From Ichthyosporea sp. XGB-2017a (taxonomy: Eukaryota; Opisthokonta; Ichthyosporea), in assembly GCA_002811675.1 (NCBI GenBank), contig PDIM01010336.1, forward strand, positions 53,365-98,879: a stretch of 45,515 nucleotides of DNA. The letters run 5' to 3'. This document shows, piece after piece, positions 36,614 through 45,515 of the stretch. A program made the translations under genes and the position numbers. How positions within the stretch are numbered: position 1 is the first letter of the stretch; every line of letters begins with the position of its first letter. The notes below the pieces were generated by a model. The model was given only the letters and a program-made list of their open reading frames with translations, was not told the origin of the DNA and did not search any database.

Positions 36614-39225
36614 TCATAAGTACTCCTTCAAGGAGTCGTGAAGTTTCTCATTTACACTACAGGCTTCTTCAAATTCCTGCACAGCTTCCAGGTAATGTCG
36701 GTGGGCATCCGTCAGATTTTTATATTGTGAATGCAATATGGCGAGCTGTCTTTCTTGCTCTTGATTTCTGCTATTTACCTGTAAACAAAAGAAAATATGT
36801 ATGTATTTGTTAGTTAACCGACACAGACCGACACAGGTTTACTCCCCCTAATCTCATGTTCAATCGTTGCTTACTGATTTTAAGTTATTGTCAACCCCTG
36901 CTACAATAGATTGAAATTGTTGCATAAAGGACTGTTGATTTTGAGACGAAGCCATGGCTTTTTCGAAGTTATCGTGTATAGACTCAAGCAATGAAACCTG
37001 AAAAATCCAATAATAAAAAGGAAAGTGAGTAACATGCTTTCTAGGTTCGATTGAATGTTTTAAAGAATCCTAACAATACCTCTTTGGTTAAATATGTCTT
37101 CGTATTGGACAATGTGTTATACTCAGAATAGTACTGCTTAGTTTTCCCAAGAATGCTTTCCATTTGGTTGTAGAGATCAAAGAATCGTTTTTGATACTGG
37201 CTTAGCTCACTTCGTGACGGTATGTTGTCCCTATTAAAGAAAAATGCAGTAGAACAAAAGTAACCTCTAGGGATAAGTCGCTTTGCTGAACATATTTAAT
37301 TACCAAAGTATGGGAAAATACGCACCTTTTCCTGTCAAGTTTGGCGAACTCTCTGTTACTCTCGGCTACTTTGCTTCTAGCCTCTTCCACTTCAGTTTTA
37401 GCAATACCCCACTGATCCTCTACTTTCTTCATCCATACTTTGTCTTCTTCCGTTACATTCAGCTAAACAAAGGAACAATAATAATTAGCAACAGCGCCAA
37501 TATGCAACCCCCCAAAAAAGGTAATCTTACCTTGCTCTTCAATTCCTCCATTGCAGCTTCAATCTCTTCCTTTTCCTTTTGACATGACAGCCGGAATTCC
37601 ATTTCTTCTTCCACAAGGGATTCGTGAAGGGCTACAAGTTTCTTCATATCATTTTCTTTAACAATTTTATCTGAAAAATGGGATGCAATAATTGAACAAA
37701 AAGAGTTAATATATCATCTCACTCTCGGTGGCAGGGCCAAAAGTCGTGTACACATCTTACCAGATTGCTCAGAGCTTTGCAGAGCCTTAGTTGCTTGATC
37801 GATTTTCAGGATCCGCTTTTTAAGTTTACGAACATCATTTTCTAATGAGGAATTCTCCAATAACAAGTCTTTCGACTTTCCTTTAATTTGCTCAAGCTGC
37901 AATTCCAAAGCCTTGGATTTTGCTTTCATGGTCCTAACCCGATCTCTATTTTCCATCCTGCTTCCACTTCCAAATCGTAATTGGCAATCAGTCGTTTCAA
38001 TTATCCTTTTTACATCTTTTGAGGACCCCCCATGTTGTTCTGCATTCATTGCAGTCATTGATGATATCATATCTTCTAACGCCCTTTCTTCTTTAGTTAT
38101 TTCATGACTTATGTCCAAACCTTGTTCTTCGAATTCAGAACGTTCGTGTTCATCCCCCGCTTCCGCCGCAGCTGCGCGCTTCTTTGATTTTCGCAAAAAC
38201 TCAAGTTTGTTAAATTTGGCATATTCCAAAAGCGTCCACTGAATATCTTCTTGTCTAGTTGCTAGGTCCTTCTGATCATTGTTTTCCTTCGCTTGCTCCT
38301 CTTTCCGATTCCTTCGATATCGCCGGCGGCAATAGAAGCCATCCCTTATGTCATTGCAAGAATTCGTAAAGAGCTTCGTGTTCACAACCATTAGTCAGTC
38401 CGTTTATCATCCAAATAATCACCTAGTTCTCCAAAAACCTACCATATTATCAAAGTTTGAATGAAGGCTCCCTTTGGGCTTGACACTTTTAAAGTAATGT
38501 TGCGTGGCCCTCTGCCTCGTGTAGTCCCCAAGAAGCTTTCTTGTTTCGATTACCCGCTTAACTAGCCATTGTATTACTGGAAAAATATGAATACAGTCTA
38601 GACCCTGAATCTGATGGGGCTCCAAGTCAAACTTGCACTTCATATCAATCAGTGTTTGCGATATCCGTTCAGTTAAAGAACTAATTATGAATACAAGAAA
38701 GCGAAAAGTTACAATTCATGCCACTACAAAATTTTGCAATTGTTTGATAAGACTTTTGAATTGTACACAGAAAAATGAAAGATCGATACGTACATTTTTT
38801 GTCCAATGGAAGAATTTTCTTGAAATAAAAGATCCACGTCCACATTGATGTTGCTTGCCGTGATGCACCAAACCATTCCCCCAACTACTTTCTGATTGAA
38901 TCAACAGTCCATATAGCATTTTAGAGAGAACCAATTCAGTTAATATACCAGATATCTAAAGAAGCATTACAAGAATAAATATACCTACATCAAAGTCCGA
39001 GAGACTAGTGATTCTCGCTCTGAAATACCCAGCCATTACCAAAAGCTCAATGATCTCTCTCAGCTTCTGCTTCTGGAGCGCATCAATACGAACATCAGCC
39101 GTTACGACAACTTCTCCTTCCGCATCGTATTGCAAATGTCCTTCCCGGACCTGACGCTCTGCAATACTCTTTTGCACAGCCCCGAATACCGAACCCTCAC
39201 CAGTCTGTTGACGAGCTGTTGCCAT
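36614..39225 (-). CDS. CCDC93: CCDC93, subunit of the CCC (COMMD/CCDC22/CCDC93) Commander complex
   Basis: Nine exons (39225-38989, 38891-38794, 38680-38443, 38373-37761, 37670-37531, 37462-37326, 37230-37080, 36997-36875, 36778-36614) join in consistent phase to 633 residues; human CCDC93 has 631. Diagnostic segments occur in order. These are [58 protein letters not shown] with LVKRVIET (the N-terminal CH-like domain), [26 protein letters not shown], and a coiled C-terminus. CCDC93 with CCDC22 and COMMD proteins works with retriever to recycle endosomal membrane proteins. The start at 39225 gives the conserved-type N-terminus. An in-frame ATG at 39441, inside the inverted repeat, would add 72 hydrophobic residues and is less likely. 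Confidence 0.95.
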
Positions 39226-39401
39226 ATTCTCTCCCAAATATATATAATCCCCCCTTGATTGTCCACAATTTAAATGAGAAAGCACATAAAGTACCCAGTG
39301 TTGAAGCACAATCAATGTTAACCAAATCAAGTTCTTGACAACCAAAGCACCCAAATGGAAATACCACAAACAAAACAAAAAGAACAACCGTTGGGCAAAT
39401 G

Positions 39402-39558
39402 AAAAAAATTGCAATGACCTAAAGGTCGGCTCGCTCGCCATTTTCTTCTTTAGGGTTATAGATAGTAGCGCAAATTCCAGGAGCCAATCAGAGGACGCCC
39501 TAAAAGTGTATTTAAATTGTCGATCAGTAAGGAGGAATCGCTCGCAAGCTCGCTCGAT
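39402..39558 (-). repeat. left arm of a perfect 157-bp inverted repeat (promoter-like, with start codon)
   Basis: This arm is identical over all 157 bases to the reverse complement of 45359-45515. Read on the minus strand it contains a GATTGG (inverted CCAAT) element, a CTATCTATAACC stretch and an ATG at 39441 followed by an open frame. The identity stops at 39558/39559 on the inner side. On the outer side the partner runs off the window, so the repeat may be longer. Confidence 0.97.
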
Positions 39559-39849
39559 TATGAAACAGACTGCAAGCTGCAGCTACTATGTAGAGGGGAA
39601 GAAAAAATTGAGGGTTAAAAAGTCACCCACCCCCAAAAAAGTCACCCCCCAAAATTAGTAGACTTTTTAACATTTTTTTTCGTGCAGCAGAACTTTTCAA
39701 ATGTCTCAACTCACAACTCACAAGTCTTCTCTCAGGTGCTCTCAATTCGAAAAGAAAGTGAAATTTGAAGAGGTTTTAATCTATTTATAATATTTTGATT
39801 AAATCAAAGGGAATTGATTGACAAAAATAATGAAAAAAGAGATTTATTT

Positions 39850-40910
39850 TGAAAAATACCCTTGCCTCGAACGAGAAGGGTGGTTTGCCAGAAGAGCCGA
39901 ATGGAGAAACTCCATTAAAGAGAAAAAGTTCTAATATGGGGTCTATTAGACGGAGTCCAAGGCTTAAAGACAATCAGACCAACTGTCTGATTCAATAGTG
40001 CGGAGCTGATTGTAAGCATTATATCCAAATCCGGTTCAATAGTAATTCCTCAATGGAAACTAGCAACAGGGGGTTTGCTGCTGCACCAGCGAAAGGGACG
40101 GAAAGAACGTGTGATTATGTGGTCATTGAAGATGATGAACTGGAGATGAATGCCACAACTACAACTCTCACAAACCATCAACCCGTGTTGGGGTAAGAGT
40201 ACGGTATTTGAAAATGTAAACAGAGGAAAAGTGATGGAGCTGACGAATACGTTGCCTGAAAGTACCCGCTAGAGCAAAAGCGGTTTTGAAAATTTGGCAA
40301 ACTTTTTGGTCAAGAGTGAAAAGGAACTCGAGAGCAGCTTTGAAAGTCAAGATTCAAAGACACATACAGGTTTTAAAAAAGCCATTGCAGATGTCTCTAC
40401 GTGGACCGAGAACGAAGCTATCAGTACCTTTAGACACTGGTGGCTGGATGTGACAAGTCAAAGAGTCTCTGTTTTTTGTACCAACAGGCCAAATGTCATT
40501 TTGCTCCCCTGAAGAGACGCTTCCCACCATTTAGCAAGGATCTGGAGTGAGGGAGGAGGCTAACCAACTCTTCAAACTTTTCGAGCTTCTCTCTAGAGAG
40601 CGAGACAATTAAAATCAACGAAGACACCATGTCTAAACCATTGTGACTTGCTTTGCTTGAAGAAGATTGCGTAAGGGTCTTAACATTTCCTCGTGATCCA
40701 AGATAAAGTGAAATGTAATTCACCTTGGAAAGAACCATCAAATATGGCTAGCTCGTCCAAGCGCTTGGTTTAGCAGGGCATTACTATGGAGCGCTTTGAA
40801 AGGGCTTCTTTAATCCCCTTTAGATACAATAATTCGTCCAAATTTTGAGGACGAGGAGAAAAGCTTAGAACCCTCGCAGCCTAATAATCTATTCTAATAT
40901 TTACACGTCA
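39850..40910 (+). pseudogene. decayed multi-exon coding relic of unknown family
   Basis: Protein-like fragments lie in order on the plus strand. They are GLPEEPNGETPLKRKSS with SIRRSPRLKDN (about 39880-39980), CDYVVIEDDELEMN (about 40110-40150), SGFENLANFLVKSEKELESS onward to TNRPNVI (about 40280-40500), REEANQLFKLFELLSRERDN (about 40550-40610), and DTIIRPNFEDEEKSLEPSQP (about 40825-40890). Splice-like GTAAGC...CAG and GTAAGA...CAG pairs separate the first pieces. The frame is broken by TAG at 40270-40272, TGA at 40510-40512, TAG at 40532-40534 and frameshifts between fragments. I do not recognise the family. A rapidly diverging real gene with unusual exons is the alternative. Confidence 0.45.
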
Positions 40911-41226
40911 GAACTTTGAAACCAGCTAAGCGGGGAAAGTCGACGTAGAGTGATAAAAGTTTCACGAGTAACTATACAGTATGTACCGTAGTAGCAATTT
41001 TCACACCTGGGAGTGCATGGCCGGTAAACCTGTGCCAAACTTGCTTTGCAAAGCGGTGTTACTCGAGGAAGTGTTACTATAAATATTAATACTACAGTAA
41101 AAATACACTGTAATTACGCGATGGGTCATAAACCCGATCAAATATCATGAGCTATATTTATAATCAATAGACCCTCGAGACTAGAGACGTCAGCGAGAAC
41201 AAGTCCACTAGTCCACTCAAATTATC

Positions 41227-41605
41227 GAGTGTTGCTCGGTGTTGAGCAATTTTGCTAGATATAATCTCCTTTTACAAGGCGAGGAATTGCAAGGTGCAAT
41301 AAAATTATTGAGCGAAGCGCAGCGTAGCGTTTTTCTCTCATCAGCTCAGGCCCTTTTGACGGTCAATTTTTTCGAGGATATATGGAAAATGCAGCCTTCT
41401 GATTGGATAAAACTCCCATCCCCTCAAAATTATGCTTCTCAAAACTGGATCACTTACACAAGCTTCGCTCGTCCACACTTGCTGTGCAGTTTATTTTAAA
41501 ATGCTTGCGTAACGGGCACACGGGCCCCTGCAAATGCTCGTTCATCGTTGATCATGCGGGGCCCATTCCAAGACCCTTCCCCTCTCAAGTCATTATATAT
41601 TTATA
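41227..41605. repeat. possible short repetitive element with AGCG-type iterations
   Basis: The stretch contains GAGCGAAGCGCAGCGTAGCG near 41313 and a TTCGCTCG further on. Both resemble the AGCGAGC-rich ends of the 157-bp repeat. Terminal repeats or target-site duplications were not found. A short open frame here (41239-41499) has no recognisable content. Confidence 0.25.
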
Positions 41606-41909
41606 GGCGCGCAGACGACGTAGCAGCTAACCGCAGCTCAACTCGGCTATTTGTAAATCTGTAGCATTATTATTGATAGGATAGTGAAGAAAGGTCTGGA
41701 CCCATGAGATTTAAAGCTCAGCTGGTGTAGATCAAACTCGGCTCAAACTCGGCAGATCAGGAGAGTGAACTAGCCCCTATGCTATAATTTGTCAATGGTG
41801 ATTTTGGATTACTGACATTATCGTAGATAGATTTTCCCCAAGTGTGTTGCTGCACTTTGTGATTATTTTGTTTTTGAAGTAAGCGAGGCAATTAGAAAAT
41901 ACGAAAAAA

Positions 41910-43031
41910 ATGGCTTTGGTTGATTTGATATCACATGAGAATAATGAAGAGCTCATGACGTATGTTTTTGATTCGATTCGTAATGACGATGTGTTATCAC
42001 TACGTTACCTGTTGGAAAATAGAGCGGACGAAGACGAACATGCTAGTATTGATCAGAAAAGAAAAAAACATAGTTCTGTTGGTAATACCTCTAAAGAGGA
42101 ACCGGGCATATTTGAGCTGAGTGGGGGAGTAAGCAAAGCTAGTGAAGGAGTAGTTCTTCCTTCTGGGGAAACATCATTGGAGTTTAAGGAAGTTCTAGAG
42201 GCGGGATGGATGTTGAGATGGATCGTAAGCGTGCAGTATGCCGCAAGTGCTGCATGGACATGCTGTGAAGTAGCCTTATATTTTGCCGCTATCGTAAGTG
42301 CTCTATTAATACGCTCTGGCTGTGAGCTCATGTGCTTCATTATTGAAGCTTTTGGACTTTGGGAAGTCTTTGACGCAATACTTAAGACTATTTCTTTAAA
42401 AGCCAGATCGTGCTCCCAGTATTATAATTCGCTGTTTGAAAAAAAGGAGAGTTACACGCAGCTCCACGCTGCAGCTTCTTACGGCTCGATTAAGTGTTTG
42501 AAGTATCTGCTTCATTCCAACTTTGATCACATAATTACAGATCCTAAATATTTGGAAGATTCCGAGAGGTGGAAGGAAAAGAAAAGGCTCAATCATTTGT
42601 TGCTTGATTTAAGCGACTTTGAAGGTTGGACCCCAATCCACGATGCTGTCAAAGGTGGGCATATTGAGTGTGCGAAAGAGCTGATACGGCATGGTTGCGA
42701 TATCAATGTAAAGGAGGCAGAAGGCAATACCCCTCTTCATCATGCTGCATCTGAAGGCTTTGAAGATATGGTGCGTTTGCTTCTGTCGAATGGTGCGATT
42801 GTAAACATTTCCAACAACAAAGAACAGACCCCGCTAGATATTGCTAAAAAGTATAAAAAGCCAAATTTAAACTCAATTCTTTTACTTGCTACAAAAACGC
42901 AAAATGTTCCGCGTCTCAAAGACCTTTGTCGGAGGCAAATACGTGCCGTTGAATTGCCGTTCTGCTTTTCAAACTACCCTATTGCGAATGAACTCAAAGA
43001 GTTCATCGACAAACCTGACTGCTCCTCTTGA
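41910..43031 (+). CDS. ankyrin-repeat protein with a C-terminal SOCS-box-like motif (ASB-like)
   Basis: The protein has 373 residues in one exon. Ankyrin-type repeats occur at about 181-203 (SYTQLHAAASYGSIKCLKYL) and about 237-318 (GWTPIHDAVKGGHIECAKEL, GNTPLHHAASEGFEDMVRLL, QTPLDIAKKY). The last 40 residues contain VPRLKDLCRRQIRAVELPF (333-351) and YPIANELKEFI (356-366). These fit a SOCS box: Leu336, Cys340 and Ile344 match the elongin-C-binding BC box, and the second part resembles the cullin-5 box. Ankyrin plus SOCS box is the ASB layout, known for substrate receptors of cullin-5 ubiquitin ligases. Residues about 105-160 are unusually hydrophobic and Cys-rich, perhaps membrane-associated, which is not typical of ASB proteins. 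It lies between the arms of the inverted repeat. Confidence 0.72.
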   Translation: MALVDLISHENNEELMTYVFDSIRNDDVLSLRYLLENRADEDEHASIDQKRKKHSSVGNTSKEEPGIFELSGGVSKASEGVVLPSGETSLEFKEVLEAGWMLRWIVSVQYAASAAWTCCEVALYFAAIVSALLIRSGCELMCFIIEAFGLWEVFDAILKTISLKARSCSQYYNSLFEKKESYTQLHAAASYGSIKCLKYLLHSNFDHIITDPKYLEDSERWKEKKRLNHLLLDLSDFEGWTPIHDAVKGGHIECAKELIRHGCDINVKEAEGNTPLHHAASEGFEDMVRLLLSNGAIVNISNNKEQTPLDIAKKYKKPNLNSILLLATKTQNVPRLKDLCRRQIRAVELPFCFSNYPIANELKEFIDKPDCSS

Positions 43032-43610
43032 ATGCGTTATATAGCTATATATTACCCGTATACCCTGTCCTTCCAAAGAACATCCCTTGCTCCGCAATTT
43101 GGTTACCTCCCTTTGTTCCTGTGTCGATTCAAGGCACCTTCTTAAATACTCTTACTACTTCACCCTTTTAAAAGTTTGCGGTGGGCAATTTTTATTCATG
43201 TAAATATCACTTTAACTTACCACTTTAATAAACACAAGCTTCAATGAATCAAAAAAATGCGAAACAGACTACAGTAGTCTGAATGGCACTTCCCTTCGCT
43301 TACCTTGAGCAGAGGTTCCTGAAAACCACAAGGCTCCTTCCCCTAATATCCAATTCCTTCAGCTAATTTCAACTTGGTGCAGTACTCCTCGCGCGCTTAT
43401 ATGATCAATGGACCAGTCTCTGAGAGTTTGCTTGCTCCTCTTCATTTTAGAGGCGCTAATAGTGCGATTTACAAATGCAGAATCAAAGGATCTTCATGTT
43501 GTGCTTTGGTACTAGACGACTTGCCTGTTTTGTTTTCTTGTTTCACGGCTTAGCTAGTTTGATTTGAGCTGCAGGGGGTAAAAGGGGTTTATGGCTATAT
43601 TTATTTATTA
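43032..43610. other. intergenic between the ankyrin/SOCS gene and CNOT11
   Basis: This is a 579-bp gap between two plus-strand genes. It is A/T- and C/T-rich, with TTTAATAAACAC (poly(A)-signal-like) near 43220. The last 200 bases are the presumed CNOT11 promoter and leader. No gene is seen. Confidence 0.4.
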
Positions 43611-45169
43611 ATGTTGATTAATACGCAGCAAGAAAGGGATCCAGGCTATCAATTCCTGAATCTTTTGTTTTGTAAAACAAATAACAGTTTAGAATATGAT
43701 TGCGTAGTAACGCCGTTAGAAAAGATAACATGTAGTTTAAGTGAACTTGATGAGGGTCACAGATCTACAAATTGTTTAAATATTGTAAGTATATATCTCA
43801 CTCAATGGGTAGATCTACTTCCTTGCCGATATTCATTGATTATTTGTTACTTAAGTTGTGCCTGTTAGACCAAAGCAACGATTCTCCTGTCTCTCTCTCT
43901 CCCCTGCAAAGACTTGTTGCCATATTTTTGCTGTTGGGGAAAACCGGGAATGAAAATGTGACCAATCCCTCTGTACCAGCGTACAGAAAGATATTGAAAG
44001 AAAAGGTACGTCACTCTTTTATTGTATAAGGTCGGTTGGTGTCCTTTATTTTGATTAATGCTAAGTGAATTTTTTGGTGGGGTGATCAGAAATCGATAGT
44101 TAAATGGAAACGATGTGAAATATTTTTTACTGCCAAGTTGGTAGTGGATTGTTTAAGCAAGGGGTCAGAAAAGGGAAAGGATGACAAGTTCTTGAAACAA
44201 TCGGCTCAAGAATTTGCGACGCACTTCGACGAAGCCATTACGACAGACGCATATAACAAAGTTATTGACAAGTCTCTTAAGATCCTGGATAAGCAGATGG
44301 AACCCTTTGATAATAGTAAGCAGCTCCATCTATGCTATGCGAGGCATTTTCTGTATCTTTACCCAACGTCGTCGGACACTGAACAATGGGATAGTGCATC
44401 GGGTAAAGTGCTAAGAGGAAAAATTGCACCACAGTTTTTTCGCATTCCACCCCCACTTTTCAATGCGAGTCGTCCGTCATCTCAAGAAAATGGGAGATTG
44501 CTTTCCGATGGGAAATGGATGGATATGGGCTTGGACACGTATAATTTGAATTGGGATGAAAATATGGGAGCGGCTCAACCCGAGAAAGAAGAAGAGCTAG
44601 AGAAACTGCTACATTGGGGGTGTACGGCACCTCTTGAACCTGTAGAGCAGAAACGCATTTTGGATTTGCTTTGTGAGAAAAAGATTGAAACCTCAGTTCT
44701 TATGAAGTCGGTTATTGCAGCTGAAATGGTTCCGGGGCTGGTGGAGAATAACCCAACCGTAGCCACTAGACTCCTTCTATTGATCTTACATCTCTCCAAA
44801 ACAAGCCCCCAAGAAGTGCCTCTAGCAAGAGCACAGTTATATATATCAGCCCTGGTAAATATGGAGCTGTCTTTACATTCTCTAGAAGTAGTAAACAACT
44901 TAACGGGGAATGAAAATCTACCGGAACACTTTATTGAGCGATATATTTCGGGCTGTATCAGCTCATGTACATCAATGCAGGACAAGTACATGCAAGGCAG
45001 GCTCGCGAGACTCGTATGCGTCTTTCTCCAATCACTTATCCGAAACAAAGTTGTAAATGTAGACAGCCTTTTCCTGGAACTCCAGTCCTTCTGTATCGAG
45101 TTCAGTCGGATAAGAGAGGCCACTGAACTATTCAGGTTATTACGGAATATGAAAGAAGAAACTGACTAA
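43611..45169 (+). CDS. CNOT11: CNOT11, CCR4-NOT complex subunit 11
   Basis: Three exons (43611-43784, 43856-44005, 44090-45169) join at phase 0 to 467 residues; human CNOT11 has 510. The N-terminal part is a helical region including SPLQRLVAIFLLLG. The middle contains FFRIPPPLF followed by a low-complexity linker. The C-terminal about 150 residues are the conserved domain: PGLVENNPTVATRLLLLI, ALVNMELSLHSLEVVNNLT, FIERYISGCISSC, DKYMQGRLARLVCVFLQSLI and FCIEFSRIREATELFRLL. In animals CNOT11 joins CNOT10 at the N-terminus of CNOT1 in the deadenylase scaffold. The exon 2 acceptor (after CTTAAG) was chosen because it keeps phase and lacks stops; the extreme N-terminus is the least certain part. 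Confidence 0.93.
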
Positions 45170-45358
45170 CTATACTCCTCCTAACAATGCAAACTCAGAT
45201 AGTTGAGGTTATAAACCACCCATCCATATGGGCACTGTTTCACAGGGCAAACACCCTCCCACTTCTCTTTGGCAGTAGTTGCTCTGCTCTAGATGATGTC
45301 AGATGGAAAATTGGTTCTCAGTTTTTCACATAGCTGACCCCATTCTTTTATTTTTTTC
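45170..45358. other. 3' flank of CNOT11 up to the inverted-repeat arm
   Basis: This is a short non-coding stretch with a T-rich end (TTTTTTTC at 45351-45358) directly abutting the right repeat arm. No clear AATAAA is visible. Confidence 0.4.
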
Positions 45359-45515
45359 ATCGAGCGAGCTTGCGAGCGATTCCTCCTTACTGATCGACAA
45401 TTTAAATACACTTTTAGGGCGTCCTCTGATTGGCTCCTGGAATTTGCGCTACTATCTATAACCCTAAAGAAGAAAATGGCGAGCGAGCCGACCTTTAGGT
45501 CATTGCAATTTTTTT
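45359..45515 (+). repeat. right arm of the perfect 157-bp inverted repeat, cut by the window end
   Basis: This arm is identical to the reverse complement of 39402-39558. It starts at ATCGAGCGAGCTTGCGAGCG and includes CTGATTGG (CCAAT-box complement), a TATCTATAACC stretch and an ATG at 45477. Since identity persists to the last base of the window, the true length is at least 157 bp. Confidence 0.97.
45477..45515 (+). CDS. possible 5' end of a gene reading out of the window
   Basis: Within the right repeat arm, AAGAAAATGG gives an ATG in a good context. The frame stays open for 13 codons (MASEPTFRSLQFF) to the window edge. The identical left arm has the same ATG. Only 13 residues are visible, so this may be just a chance frame in a repeat. 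Confidence 0.25.

Larger units (their letters stand above)
39226..41909. other. 2.7-kb gene-poor region: inverted-repeat arm, decayed gene, AT-rich spacer
   Basis: Apart from the 157-bp repeat arm (39402-39558) and the relic (about 39850-40910), this stretch holds a C/A-rich tract at 39615-39655. It also holds AGCG-rich iterations near 41313-41332 and AT-rich sequence. No intact gene was found. It is the least gene-dense part of the window. Confidence 0.5.

Noticed and set aside
37030-37060. GGTTCGATTG-like string resembling a tRNA T-arm
   Set aside because: It lies at the end of a CCDC93 intron region and no acceptor, D or anticodon stems could be folded around it.
40496-40741. 81-residue minus-strand frame in the relic region
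   Set aside because: The plus-strand fragments there look more protein-like, and the minus frame has no recognisable motif or splice partners.
44138-45169. CNOT11 starting at 44138
   Set aside because: That codon is TTG, and the upstream sequence has in-phase exons with good splice sites leading back to an ATG at 43611.

Overview
The window is nuclear DNA from a compact, gene-dense eukaryote that almost certainly builds motile flagella. It holds about 21 protein genes in 45.5 kb. I resolved 22 introns; all are GT-AG and short (68-131 bp), and many genes have a single exon. No rRNA, tRNA, CRISPR array or complete transposon was recognised. The taxon cannot be named from sequence alone. A STAM-type ESCRT-0 protein, an X11/Mint-like tandem PDZ protein and an ankyrin/SOCS-box protein point towards opisthokonts, perhaps a unicellular holozoan. 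Intron poverty and membrane trypsins would also suit other protists.

Layout. At 1-776 is the 3' end of a gene with a cysteine/histidine cluster, possibly from a piggyBac-type transposase. At 1415-2644 is a coiled-coil protein with a dynein-adaptor-like CC1 box. At 2772-6914 are two head-to-tail membrane-anchored trypsins. At 7404-14360 is a flagellar block: DRC7, a divergent TMEM249-like protein, and a convergent two-domain cyclic-nucleotide-binding protein. At 14776-21301 are the proteasome phosphatase UBLCP1, a PP2C and the golgin TMF1. At 21397-24085 are a SET-domain (SMYD-like) protein and the tandem PDZ protein. At 25112-31227 are a DYRK2-class kinase, STAM and a Sec14 protein. At 31339-36562 are an ankyrin-PH-FFAT-ORD oxysterol-binding protein, an unrecognised protein with about five internal repeats, and a 66-residue micro-gene. 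At 36614-39225 is CCDC93, rebuilt from nine exons. At 39402-45515 a perfect 157-bp inverted repeat flanks a decayed gene relic, the ankyrin/SOCS-box gene and CNOT11.

Genes mostly alternate strands. Divergent pairs share 0.4-1.0 kb upstream regions, and convergent pairs have only 51-202 bp between stop codons.

Two themes stand out. The first is flagellar motility and signalling: DRC7, the TMEM249-like protein and the cyclic-nucleotide sensor are neighbours. The second is endosome/Golgi trafficking: STAM, CCDC93, TMF1, OSBP, Sec14, the Mint-like PDZ protein and the putative dynein adaptor. The most unusual items are the inverted repeat, which looks like a duplicated promoter with a start codon, the ankyrin/SOCS-box gene and relic it encloses, and the five-repeat protein.
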